DNA from: Pontederia crassipes
Lineage: Eukaryota > Streptophyta > Magnoliopsida > Commelinales > Pontederiaceae
Assembly: GCA_030549335.1 (NCBI GenBank)
Contig: CM060187.1
Coordinates: forward strand, 56,192,203-56,256,202
DNA length: 64,000 nt
Direction: 5' to 3'
This document shows, piece by piece, positions 1-13,859 of the stretch (position 1 is the first letter of the stretch; every line of letters begins with the position of its first letter). The notes under the pieces are model-generated. The model ran no database searches, was not told where the DNA came from, and was given only the letters and a program-made list of their open reading frames with translations. The translations under genes and the position numbers were made by a program.

Positions 1-1817
<1,817 letters not shown>

Positions 1818-3300
1818 CTACTTGTTTAAAATGATCTACTTTCCAATGAATTTGTTGGCTCCAACGCATGCACCTGTAAACCATTTGTTGAACATCAGCA
1901 TATCCATGTAAGTATGAAAATCTCCAGAAACGTTTTTTAGCTGCTCTTCCATAGGAAGAGAAGGAAAGAAGGAAACAGGTAGCAAACTATAATGCACAAA
2001 AGGAACAAATAAGAACCAAAGCATTCACCACTCAGAGGTACATCTCAAAATGCTAGTTAATCCTATTCTTTATAAGTAAAGTCTAATATGCTTACAAAGC
2101 TTTTTCTAGAAAAAACCTTAAATGTTTACCTGCACAATTCAGTTTTAACGATTTCATCACCAAATGCAATTATAAACAGAATGGTTTATCTTGATAGGTA
2201 AAGAACAGCAATTGGTAAGAAACTAACTCACGTGCTAAGCATCCACAGTTATTGCTTGTCATAAATCATCGCTCTATATTACCAAGTGGCCGATATTCCT
2301 AATGTCTACTTACTTGTCCCTATAATATTTTTTAGATTTAAGTTTTTCACGAATGATAAGAATATTGGTCTGATGTTATTACTAGTGAAGACAACACGAG
2401 ATGCCGTCACTAAAGAAATAATTTTATTGATAAGACACGAAGATCATGTGACGATATATCTGCATCTTTCTTGGATACAGAAAAGGATAAGAGCCTTGAT
2501 CTGAAGTTACTAGTGTAGACAACAAGAGACCTATCCACGCATCATGTGCATGTAATTCATGATTAGAGCATAAAAAAAACACATTTTGATGTAAAGCCCC
2601 AGGGATCATACAGTGACAACGAAAGGGCCGCATATTATCGTCAAAATAATCTAAAAAGTTGGAAGCTTGAGGATCTACAGAATCAAAGACAAATGGCTCC
2701 CCAACAAAAACACTTCTTTCTCAAGCAACACAAGGAGAAAAAAACATAAATTCGAGCAAAAAGCCCTCTCTTTAGTCCATCACTCCATCGTTCGAAACGA
2801 GCTACTAAGATCAGGTAAAGCCCTAAATTTCCGCAAGTAATAACGTTCCTTTTTTCATCAACAGGCAAGACGCCACCCAAAGTTCGTAACCAAAATGCTT
2901 CGCTAGCAAAGGGAGAAACAGAAACGCAGATACCCACCAAATAATTCGCAAAAAAGACAATCTTTATACCACAGAAGATCACCAAAATCGCAACTTTAAG
3001 GTGAATGAAAACAATGCTTACAAGATTCAAATTTCTGGCAGCAGAAGAAGTAGAAGAACCCTCCAACTCGAACTGTCGTTCGCCGAATCTGAGAACAGGA
3101 AACGAAGAGAAGCAGTGACGATCAGATCGATCTCTTCTTCCCTTTCCAAACACCGGGAATTGAAGAGAAGATGACGGCCTCGAAGGAAAAAAAAATCGAG
3201 CGGTTTCCAAAGTCTCCCTTTCCGATGGATTTTTTTCTTTGCAATTATATTTTTTTCCCTTTCTTGTGGGCAGGAAAGAGGGATGGAGGAGGAAGAAGAT
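1818..3300 (-). promoter_or_regulatory. 5' leader, leader intron and promoter-side region of the kinase gene
   Basis: Just upstream of the kinase ATG, a consensus acceptor puts the start of a leader exon near 1873. A matching donor (AATCTT then GTAAGC on the minus strand) lies at 3021/3022. The simplest model is a 5' UTR intron of about 1.15 kb (1874-3021), with a first non-coding exon starting somewhere in the pyrimidine-rich stretch 3022-3300. The region has no conserved coding signal; open frames within it are AT-rich and unlike any family I know. The intron model rests on splice-site appearance only. Confidence 0.55.
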
Positions 3301-3319
3301 GGTGGAGGTGGTCACAGGT

Positions 3320-5945
3320 CAGAGGGAGTAGGTGTGAGTACTGAGCAGTCAAAGGAGGGAAAAGTAATAAAGACCGTGAAAATTGATTAATATTATTCAA
3401 TTTTGGAGAAAAACGTGGACAAGGACCATGGTACCCTCTTTTTGACCATTCAAATCTTCTCTCACCCACCCAATCGGCTTCTTTCTCTCTCCTAATCATT
3501 AACATTTACCATGTTCCGTGATTCCTTTCCAATCCGTATTTATAATTATTTAAAGAAATATAAGAAATTAGTAATTTACATGCAATTGATATTTCACACG
3601 AAAAATGATATACTAGAAGAAAATTCTTAGGAGGGAAATGAATATTGGTGTCAGCTTGACTTTCAAACTTTGAAGATAAGAAAACAAGTCTTTTTATCAC
3701 TCTATTAAATAAATTTTTTTTATATATTTATATAAATCTAATGAAAGAAGAAGTACAATTATAAAGCAAGAAATGACGAAATAACCCTCGTCCACGAAGG
3801 TAAGTGCCTCCTCAATCCATGCTTAGATCTCCGTCCAAACGACGAAACTACCCTTCGAAATTGCGATTCGAAAGCTCGTTTTTTTTTCTTTTACTTCTAT
3901 TGAGAAATTAAAATTTAACGGACAGATTTGCTTCCGGACCAACGCTGGATCGCGAAGCAGTACACGTGTCCACCGGAGAAAAGATGATGAGGGGCATTAC
4001 CGTCCTTCCAGTCGGCCGTCGTGCATCGCATTCGTTTCCCGTCGCAGTCACTGGTGGGTCCCACTTGCTTTGGTAGCCACAGCGGAAACGTGAAGTGGAA
4101 ACGGCTGGTGTGGTGGACTCACACCATCTGACAATAAAGTAAAAAAATAACAATAATAATAACTCGGAAAAAACAAACCTGGTCAATCGGTGGGTAACGT
4201 GCCCTTTGACCAGACCGGAAGAAACCGTCGGATTATTGGAGATGATTAGATCTAATCGGCGATATTAATTATGGAGGCACAGGCACAAAGCCGAAGCGAC
4301 AAAAAATATAAATATATAAATATATATATAATATTAATTAGACGAGACAACAAGTTGGAACGAGCCTTATCCAAAGAACGGTTTTATTCAAAGTCCATTT
4401 GTTAAACCGGAACCAAAATTTGTATACTTTTCTACTTGTTTGTTTTGAATTATTCTCGAATTAAAAGCCGGCTGCGAAAATTGGGTCTGTTTGATGGTGA
4501 TTAATGATTTCACTTCGAAAAATAAGAAAATAAAAAGGATGCACGAATTAATGCCACATAGAACAGATTCATTGTGTATCTTATGGTTCAAACCATCTTC
4601 CTGTCTGTAAAATTTTTATTAACTCCATTTTGTATTGCACGCCAGTGAGATCATGTCCCTCGGTCTTAGGGTAATTTTTTTTCTGGTTTCTTCTTTCATT
4701 TCTAAAGAAATGTAATAGAATTACTGGATAAATATAACGATATAATTGGATGTATAAATTATTTAATTCGAGTGCTATATAAATTTTATTATAATGTAAT
4801 AATTAAGTTATCATATCTCAAATCAAGTACTAATAAATTATATATTTTTGTATTGAGATAGATAAGAAATTATATCTATAATAAATTTTATATAATGCAT
4901 GCATATATGTAATTGATTGGTGTTGAATAAAAATAAGGAAATAATGAGATAAGTTGAAAAAAATACAATGGCATAAGAATAAAATTTAAAAAATATAAAT
5001 CTCTTACTGCTAAAAAGCTAATAGAAATAACGTTTTAGTATATTTATCTAAATTTTTAAACAACACTTTTTTTATCTTATTTATGAAATAAAAAGATTAA
5101 CGTTGAATCGCGAGATCTTGTTTTAAATGTACTTACAATATTGCTCAATACTTATTTAATATAGTGAGTATTTGTATTTTATATTATATTTTTATCTAAC
5201 TTAGGGATTTGTTTGACTAAGCATATAGTTTTCAATTTTTCTTCCTGTTTGATAATGAAAAAAAATAGATAAACACTATTTTACATATTTATAAGTAAAA
5301 AAAAGTAGTGGAATTTCAACTTATATTTTGTGTGAAAAAAAAGTTGATTAGTTTGATAGTTAAATGTATTATTTTATCCTTATAATATACATAACTTTTT
5401 TATATTTTTTATTAGAATATTAAAGATTTATTTGTCATTTGATTAAAATAAAAAAAATAATTTAAAATTTTATTTACTACCAAATACGTAATCACTTATT
5501 TATAAAATTAATTTCAATCTAAACCACTTATCAGTACTTCAATCTATCACCAAACGGATCAAACTACTATAAATTTCGCTCTCTTTGATAACATATTTAC
5601 ACGTTACATTGTTATAGGACTGGCAACGACCCATTTCAAGCTCAGCACACATAAATAGGATAGGCATAATCCAATGGAATAGTAAAGAAGGCCTCTGGCC
5701 TACGATAGGACTGAAAACCAGGTTTACTCGTATACTATTCGTTAATTTTACAATACCTGGCCTAATTAGTAGAGCTTATTAGACATGTTTTTTTGTTTAT
5801 TACAATGAAGTTTTAGCAATAGAAAATATACGCCAAATGATATCATATCATGATTTAAATTTTTATTTTTGTAAAAATATATTAATCAGGATATTGGTCT
5901 AATAAGCTAATAGGGCAGATCATCTACAAAGAGAACAAATTTATT
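3320..5945. other. AT-rich intergenic stretch
   Basis: No gene recognised. From about 4260 the DNA is strongly AT-rich with many short A and T runs. Bases 5205-5570 have TTTGTTTGACTAAGC near the left end and, in inverse orientation, a GATCCGTTTGG-like sequence near the right end. This is the look of a decayed MITE, but the match is short and no TSD could be set. The first 600 bases, upstream of the kinase gene, contain scattered GC-richer segments that could be distal promoter. Confidence 0.5.
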
Positions 5946-5949
5946 TAAG

Positions 5950-6440
5950 GGTTTAATTCATATGCTTCCAACTCAAGGTGGAAGCATTTTGCTCCTTAAA
6001 TCCCGCCCGTTCATTTCCTCATCGATGATTGATATATTTTCAATGATCTCGGCCGTCCGATTCAAGATCAACCGCTGAGATTACGTCTATTTTTTTACGG
6101 GTTTTTTTCTAATAATCTTACGCATGACGACATCTCCAACCTAACATCTTCTCTCTCCTCTTCATCTCCCCGCCGCTGCCCGCTCTCTAGCTGTCCGACA
6201 GCCGCTGCCACCCGATCTCTCATCGAGATCCCTCACTGCCGCCGCCTGCTCTCTTGACTCTCTCGCATGCAGCCGACGTGAGATCCCGTGCCAAGATCAT
6301 CCGCCGTCGACGCCCGCTCTCTCGCCAAGATCCCTTGGCGCCGCTGCCAGATCTCGCACCGAAATCGTCCGCTGCCGAGCTTATTTCAAAAAACCACTAT
6401 ATATAATTGGATCATCTAAAAAGAGAATAAATTTATTTTA
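5950..6440. mobile_element. possible fragment of a GC-rich TIR transposon
   Basis: A short palindrome (TGCTTCCAACTCAAGGTGGAAGCA-like, near 5967-5990) is followed by a CGGCCGTCCGATT motif and then a GC-rich, CT-rich filler (about 6120-6390) quite unlike its AT-rich surroundings. The same architecture occurs in the element at 36455-37275: a palindromic CCAACTTAAGTTGG end, a GTCCGATCGAGG motif, then GC/CT-rich filler. I could not find an opposite terminus or a TSD, so this may be a one-ended remnant. Confidence 0.35.
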
Positions 6441-9400
6441 CAAATTTATGGGCAGTCACGTGTAATATGTTTCTCTATTATCTTAATTATGTTATTGCAA
6501 AAGGTAATGGCCAAGGATGGTAGTGGACTGCTGTTGGGTCGTGAATTGATTTGTTTCCCTCATTTTTTTCTTTTCGTCAGATGAAATATTAAATTGGCCA
6601 TCTTTTGGTTCAAAGCTACTACATATAATTGGATCGAGATAAATTAGAATTGTTGATGTTTTTAATTACAGTCTGATAATATTATGATAATCATAAATGA
6701 ATAGTCTTTTCATTAAAATTATAAATAGTTATAGATATTTGTAGGTAAGTTAAAATGTGTAAATTAAAATCGAGTTGCACTAATATCAGTAACAAAGCTG
6801 CACCCAACACCTGAAAAGCGTGACTTGCAGGCTGCATTATCGATAGATGAAAGATGGCAATCACGTTGCAGATACGTACGAAAAATTATCTCATTTAATT
6901 TGTATCTTTGACATTTTTGTGTTAAAAAAAAAAGAAGAAAATTGACTTATTTTTATAATTTTTTAGATTTAATTTTAAATAATTTTATAATAGAAAATTA
7001 AAACGTTAAGAAAATGGTTGAGGGAAGTAAAAAACGGGGATCAAATGTACGGTCACGCTCGTATCCATCATTGTCGTGGTTGTGCCTATCTCGATCGCGT
7101 ATTAATGCAACACTATGTCACGATCGTGCCTCAAGTACATCATGCCCATTACCAAGCCGGGAACAAAGGAAAAATACAAGTCTATGTAACGATCATTACA
7201 CCATGAAAAATCGAAGCTCCCAAGAATCCAATACTCTAACAGTTGTGCCATATTCACAGCACACCACATTACAGCAGAAGCTTAAAATGTGAAAAAAAAA
7301 ATATAACACTATCACAATCATGCCGCTCCTGAGGAACGGCCGTGACGACTATGGGCGGAGAAAGATCTAAATATTGAGGGGGGAGGGAGACAACATAAAA
7401 GATGATAATAAAAAAAATGAGATGCCAATGAGGATTGAATCCACAATCTAATCAATAGCTAGAAGACACCTTACCAAATTTACATATTAAGTACAATTGT
7501 CGTACAAAAATATTTAAGAGACCAATTACCCTAAAACTCAAATATTAATATATAATCTTAATAAACATTTTAAAAATTAGGGAGGGTCAAGTCCCCCCAA
7601 TGCTCTATGTTGGTCTGCCCTTTGGGAGGCGATTGTAGAGTAAATCCTATTCACTTTTGGGATAGAAATTCGCTTTCTTCTACTTGGGGATGATAAAAAT
7701 TATAAAAGGATGACTGTCTGAAAAAAAAAACATTTCTAAAGCATTGTTTTGAAGGTTAATAAAGAGGCGAAGTTCGGAATGAATATGTCAGAAACTCAAT
7801 AGAGGAGTGCAGGCATGAGTTTTTTATTTTCTTTTTCTAAATATTTACATTAGATTTAATGCTAATTTTATTAAATTTATTTCTTCATTAGGGATAGCTT
7901 AGTTGAACCCTATATGTATGTACTGAAGTTTTTCTTCATATTAGTTTAGTTTGAATGTTTAATATTATGCAAGTTTGTGTTTAATGCTTTATTTTGATTG
8001 TAAAATTTATGAATTGATTATTATTTAAAAAGAAGAGATTATTTTTCATAAAAATTTCTAGATTTGATATTATTTCATAGATGCCACTATTAGAAAAATC
8101 GAAATACTAGTCATAATTTGTGAAGTTATTAACGTGGCTTGAGAAAATATTTAATCATAATTTTATTTGAATGCATATTTTGATTAAATATATAAATTTA
8201 AAACTGAGATGATTAATTTATTCTAATTATTCTTAAGATAGTAGGTAAAGTTTGAAATATTTGTTACTATTTTTTGGAATTAAACTTTGTTATTGTTTGA
8301 ATTAATTATAAATTGAAAATTTTTATTGCATTCATGATAATAATTAAGTGTCTTAATCGTCATCTTTTTCCTACGTGGTCATTTATTTATTTTTATCACT
8401 TTATTTCATTCACAATTAAAAATAAACTTTTCTTAGTTTATCAATTAATAAGATTAAAATAAGATCGTAACTATTAATTGTTCTCGTGAAAATGTTATAT
8501 ATTCATTATTTTATTACTTAAGGAACTAATATGCTTACTAATATTTATTATTGACTCGTATAAAATGTGTATAGAAAATGCAGCATGATTTGAAATTGGC
8601 GCGCTTAATATAAAAAGGGTCATGTATAAAAGGCAATCAACCCAAGATGTATGTCTACCCCTTACACCAACATATTGCTCTTAAACACAAAGAAAATATC
8701 GAATTAAGTCTTAAAATTTATAATATCTCTAGATTATCAAAATGCAATTTGCAAGTATACGGAACAATATTATAGCGCTTGAAGTTCGATCTACAGGAAA
8801 CTACTTTGCGAAATCTTCGTAAAAGAACTTCGGGTTAAACTCATTATCTAAAAATGTTGAAAACGAGGAAACAAATCTTGCGATAAAATAATATCTATGG
8901 AAAATAACACAAGTCCTCTAATTGTTTTTGTTATTTTCAAAATATAAGAGAGAAATAAGAACAAGATCGAAAGATTCGAAAAAATCAATAGAAACACGTG
9001 CTGGAGGCTTACATGAGGTGCTGCTCACATAGGAGTCAAGTTCTTCTGTTATATCGATATTAAGATAAAAACAATCAAATGAATCTCAATGTGTGTATTA
9101 GGGTAACTTCGTGGCAAAGGGCACTCGACTTATCCACAACTGTAACATCTTAATAGTTTAGAAAAAAAAGGTGTCAATACTTTTAAAAGAGAGGGCTTTT
9201 GGTCATTGTGCAGGAATGGATAGCTGGATATATAAAAAAAAAAGAAAACCTCTCATCTTCCCCCACGACCTGCTACAGTAGCCGCACGCACTGTAGCACG
9301 TCTCCGGCCGCCGCCCCTTTCGACCACCGGATCTCCGTCATTTGACCTCCATTTTTTGCGTGTGATGTACCGTTGGAAAGAGTGCGACGAGATGAACATT

Positions 9401-9785
9401 TTGACATATGGTAGGAGATGATCGGTCTATTGTAGGCGACGCAATGAGGGCCGAACGTGAGAGAGGGGGGAAACTTCTCCGGTGACCCGTTCCGACTCTG
9501 ATTCGCGCCAATCTTCCTCCTGGTGAGTTGTACATCATCCTCAGGTCGATAAGTTTCATTTTAAGGGGTTGTAAACGTGCTTGTGCTCCCAATCTTGTAG
9601 ATGGCCGAGATTGGAGTTTTTCAGCAACTTTTCTAACGACCTTCCGGTGAGCCGACGGGGGGCTCCGACTGACCTCACCATGACGTCCTGGTAGGTGTAC
9701 ACACGAGAGAGAAATATATTGGGTTGCTGCCCGTCAAAAATTTAATCACAAATTACTTGTAGGTTCGTCGATTTCGGGTTCCGAT
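6441..9785. other. Intergenic, no gene recognised
   Basis: Mostly AT-rich DNA. Around 7014-7300 a GC-balanced patch has short open frames in several phases but no family resemblance. A patch at 7370-7620 with runs of G and C (for example GGAGGGTCAAGTCCCCCC) looks like decayed transposon sequence. A second balanced patch at 9230-9700 resembles degenerate coding or retroelement DNA but does not hold a frame. Confidence 0.45.
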
Positions 9786-9793
9786 CGTCGGAC

Positions 9794-10225
9794 CAAGGTT
9801 GTCAAGATCTTGATCTAGATCTTAAGATCTTACGATTTTACGGACTCCTTCCGATCTCAATCTTATCTTGAGAATCTTATGTGTAAGATCTTAATACGAT
9901 ATTAATTTTGGTCACATGATTTTACGATCTTATCTGATCCTATACGATCTCATATGATTAATATAATCATTTAAATATTAATTCAAATATATTAATGATA
10001 ACAAGAATTAATTTATATGAAGTTAAATATATTTTTGTTCATTTTTAATATGTTTTGATATAATTTGACTCATGAATTCATAAAAAATTTCTTAGTGAGG
10101 TATAATCTAATATTTCAATACAAAAAACTATAGATAGGATCTTACGATCCTCGATCCGATCTTACAATCATCGATCTTATGACCCCCCTCCGATCTTATA
10201 TAAGATCACAATCTTGACAACCTTG
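9794..10225. mobile_element. hAT-type MITE with 8-bp TSD
   Basis: The 432-bp element begins CAAGGTTGTCAAGATCTTGA and ends with the inverse (CAATCTTGACAACCTTG). It is flanked by the exact 8-bp duplication CGTCGGAC at 9786-9793 and 10226-10233. Subterminal DNA on both sides is packed with GATCTTACGAT-type motifs in both orientations, while the centre is AT-rich. An 8-bp TSD and this terminus are diagnostic of the hAT superfamily. There is no coding capacity, so it would depend on a transposase from elsewhere. Its ends resemble those of the transposase-bearing element at 55832-59458. Confidence 0.92.
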
Positions 10226-10233
10226 CGTCGGAC

Positions 10234-11715
10234 GATATTTTCGACGACTCGTCCTTAATGTGTATTAGTAACCGAATGAAAATGCACAGAAAATTTAATT
10301 TCAAATATGAAACTAATTTTTAATTAATTTTATTATGCTACTAATGAAAAAGGCAATGTTCGACGTTCGGCGGATGATTTCGATTTTGGGAACGTAGGGC
10401 TTCGTTTATTGTGGTAAGGATATGATTGATGGCTGAAACTATTTATAATATTTAATTTTATAATTGATAAGAATTGGTTATAGGAATTTGGATATGATAG
10501 GTGAATGTCCATCGAGATTTGAGTAAGGTGCTATTAGTTGGCGATTTCTTTTTCCCTATTGGTAAGCCTTCTAAAAATTTATAGTGATGATCAATTTATG
10601 AAAATTAGTTTATATGTTAATTACAATTCATTAATTATGAACTTAGTTAAGAAAATTATAAATTTTACTTCTAAGCATCAAGATGTCATTAAAAGCCTAT
10701 TATAGAGTGACTAATGAACTAAAAGACAAATGACACCTAGAAGTGATAAATGTTTAGGTGATAAACTTATGTTTCTAAATAAGGTCTAAATGATGTAATA
10801 CGTATTTCTCTCCTTTAAGCGGATTTAGACGGAAAGTAGTTGAGACTTGAAGAATCCGCGGTGAGGGAACTTATCTCAGATGATATTAATTATTTAACTC
10901 TTCAGAGTGGTGACATTGTCGCAGCCGATGTGGGGCGGATTTTTGAGATCGCTTTCTTCATGCATAATTATATTTTTTTTGTGTGCTTCATATGTGTGTC
11001 ATCATATGAATTGTGATGTTTTATTATGAATTTTGGAAGTCTATTGATTTTGATAAAAGTTTCTCTTGTTCTCCTGAATAAAAGATTTAATTTTGAAATG
11101 AAATATTTTATCGTGATGACTTTAAGCTCCAAACCTTCACCTTGAACATGCATTCATGCATCATGTGTACTTCATGTAAAAAGCCGCATAAGTTGATCAC
11201 CTCGAGGATTGGCCAACTCCGGGTAGACCGATTGGGGTTCGATTTGCTCCGTGTCGATATAGTGACATGAGGAGCAGGTTCAACACCCTGTGTCAATATA
11301 ATGATACGAAAGGTGGAATTAAAATACCCTATAGTGACACGAAGGACGGAATTAGAACAACCACCATGTGTCAATGGGATACGAGGAGTGTGATTGAGTA
11401 TCCATATTTAATAATGATTTCCAACTTATATTATATATATATATATATATATATGATTTTTCCATGCATGTGCAGACATGACATTCATTTTTCATGATGA
11501 TTATGTGATTGAGTTCCTTTTGAAGAAGAGTGTATTTTAAATATTTTTTGAAAATAAAAATGTAGATTTTCGTAACAATTTTAATACTTGAGGTAGTCGT
11601 TTTAACTCACTGAGCTTAATCCATGCTCATCACTTTTTCTTTTAATGATTACACGAAAGGAATACATATACTGCATGTTTGATTGGAAAGTGTATTGATT
11701 CAAAAAGAGATAGTG
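10234..11715. other. Intergenic, no gene recognised
   Basis: No convincing gene. Bases 11250-11380 have short near-repeats of a phrase like ATAGTGACACGA, spaced roughly 35-50 bases apart, which suggests decayed retroelement DNA. An (AT)n run lies near 11434-11453. Confidence 0.45.
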
Positions 11716-12110
11716 TGTGCCGCGGACCCGACGACCGGATCCGTCCCGAGTCAACCCGACCCGACCCGAAGTCCCATTTTTTTAGTTTTCAGCCTATATT
11801 ATGTATAAAAAATAAAATAAAATAAAATAAAATATTTTAAATGTGTAAAATAATGTTTAAATATTGAATAAGTTATTTTGTGCTTTTAAATAAATATTAT
11901 ATAATATTTTTATATTAAATAATGGATAAAAGTAAGAAAAAAAGAAAAAATAGTGGTCGAGTAACCCGACTCGAACCGGGTCAAGTTGGATCGGATCCGG
12001 CCATAAAAAATGAGGTGACCCGATCCGATCCGACCCGATCAAAATCGGATGGGTCGGGTCGGATCCGTGGTCGGGTCGGGTCAAACCCGACCTGTGAACA
12101 CCCCTAGGCT
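11716..12110. mobile_element. hAT-like fragment with GGGTC/GACCC-rich ends
   Basis: Both flanks carry dense GACCCGACCCG arrays around an AT-rich centre. The right end reads, inverted, TAGGGGTGTTCACAGGTCGGG, which is a typical plant hAT terminus. It also parallels the TAGGGCTGAGCA end of the element at 12771. The left end (near TAGTGTGTGCCGCGGACCC) is a poor match and no 8-bp TSD could be paired, so the element is probably truncated or diverged there. It carries no transposase. Confidence 0.6.
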
Positions 12111-12762
12111 CAATGTTCATCTTTTGATACTTAACATTTTTTTACTGACTATTATGATTTCAATTATCTTGACACCGCATAGTTTTGGATTGTGGCATTT
12201 CTTATGGATTTAAATTGATCGATGGGAGCTGAGGCTCCATGGTTTATGGATGAGAGATATGGGTGCGTCCTTATCATGAAACTGAATATGGACGAGTCAC
12301 TATCATAGAATTGGATAAGGGCTTGAGTCCCTTAATGGATTTTGGCATGTATTCAATATGATTTGCTTGTGTCTGGGGACGATAGCACTCCAGATGCTAG
12401 TGAGAGGAGCTCCATTAGAAGTAAAAGAAAAGACGACAAATCAAAAAGAAACAATCCCTCTAAATCCAAGTTTGCCAAGTTAGTTGAGGGAAATTCACTG
12501 CTGTCAAATCCAATGATGGGATGAGCAATTTGCTCCAGAATTCTCCAGACGAGGCACATGAGACAGAGTTACAAAAACTAAACGACAAAAATTTAAGGAC
12601 TGGGAAGCGTAGAAGAGACCGCAAACAACCATCCGAAGCATTTGGAAATCAAGTCATGTACTTTTGCATGTGAAATTGTTGGTATGAAATTGTTATATGC
12701 TATGCTATGATGTTCATGAAATGAGATAATTGTTATGGCTATTCACTTGGAGGGATTACATA
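12111..12762. other. Intergenic, no gene recognised
   Basis: Short open frames exist here (for example 12342-12524) but have no family resemblance and no splice context. The phrasing of 12350-12610, with acidic and lysine-rich predicted codons, could be a decayed retroelement gag or gene fragment. I cannot support either. Confidence 0.35.
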
Positions 12763-13030
12763 TTTGGTGCTAGGGCTGAGCACGGGCCGGGTCAACCCGG
12801 CCCGGCCCGGCCCGACCTGGAAAATCGGAAAAAACTCGGCCCGGATTAGATCCGGGTCGGGACCGAGTCTTTTGACAGGAAAACCCATCGGATATCGGGT
12901 CAGGATCGAGCCTACAATGCAGATACCCGACTCGGACCCGACCCGATATTACTTCTTATATAAACCCACTCTCTCCTCTCGCCTCTCATTTCAATCTCTC
13001 TCTTTCTCTCTCCCACCTCTCTCTCTCTCG

Positions 13031-13240
13031 CCCTCTCCCTCTCTCTCACGACGGCAGCGGCAGCACCGATGACTCCGGCGCCCTCTCCCTCTCTCTCACG
13101 ACGGCGGTGACCCTCGACTCCGGCCGTCCTCTCCTGACTTTCTCTCTCCCACCTCTCTCCCTCGCCCTCTCCCTCTCTCTCATGATGGCAGCGGCAGCAC
13201 CGACGACTCCGGCGCCCTCTCCCTCTCTCTCCCTCTCTCT
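13031..13240. repeat. Degenerate CT-rich tandem repeats inside the hAT element
   Basis: The phrase CCCTCTCCCTCTCTCTCACG followed by ACGGC and a GACTCCGGCG-type tail recurs at about 13031, 13081 and 13166, with a further partial copy near 13214. The first two copies are exactly 50 bases apart. The repeat accounts for the several overlapping serine/leucine/proline-rich frames seen here on both strands. Confidence 0.8.
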
Positions 13241-13605
13241 CACGGCGACGGCGATAGCAGCGACCCTCGACTCCGGCCGACTCCTCCCCTCTCTTGACTT
13301 TCTCTCTCTACTCCGGCCGGATCGGCCACTGGCGCGGCCAGATCCGGTCGCCTGGCCGCCGGATTGGCCGCCTGGCGGTTAGATTCGGTCGCCTGGCCGC
13401 CGGATCTGGCCACGCGGATCGATCACTCGTGCGGTCGGATCGGCCACTAGCGGCCAGATCTGACCGCTGGATCTGCCAGGCAACCGGATCTGGCCGCGTC
13501 AGTGGCCAATTCGGCCGCTCATCGACCGCTGGCGGCCAGATTTGACGCCTGGGCTGCCAGGCGCCGGATCTGGCAGTTGTCGGCCGATCCGGCCGCCAAC
13601 GATCG

Positions 13606-13675
13606 GATCGGATCGGTCGTCAGCGATCGGATCGGTCGTCAGCGATCGGATCGGTCGTCAGCGATCGGATCGGCC
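13606..13675. repeat. 19-bp tandem repeat, about 3.5 copies
   Basis: The unit GATCGGATCGGTCGTCAGC occurs at 13606-13624, 13625-13643 and 13644-13662, followed by a partial copy that diverges into GGCCGCCACC. The copies are identical, so the array is recent or homogenised. It sits in the right half of the hAT element at 12771-13851. Confidence 0.92.
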
Positions 13676-13859
13676 GCCACCTGATTTCGGATTTCCGAAC
13701 GCAAACTCGGTCCGATTCCCGATCTGATCCGATCCCGGACCTGGCCGGGTCTGGATCCGGTACCGGGTCAAAAAATTTCCGACTCGACAAAAGTCGGGCC
13801 AGGACCGGGTCCGCCTAGACCCCGACCCGGTCCCTGATTTGCTATGCCCTATTTGGTGC

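Larger units (their letters stand above)
12771..13851. mobile_element. Non-autonomous hAT element with GC-rich core and 8-bp TSD
   Basis: The termini are TAGGGCTGAGCACGGGCCGG on the left and, inverted, TAGGGCATAGCAAATCAGGG on the right. They are flanked by the exact 8-bp duplication TTTGGTGC at 12763-12770 and 13852-13859. Subterminal regions repeat GGCCCGG/GGGTCGGG motifs. The core is CT-rich then strongly GC-rich, with internal tandem repeats, and its long open frames reflect base composition rather than a protein. No transposase domain is present. Confidence 0.88.

Noticed and set aside
13046-13727. Cluster of overlapping open frames on both strands
   Set aside because: Caused by CT-rich and 19-base tandem repeats in a hAT element; no domain and no start context.
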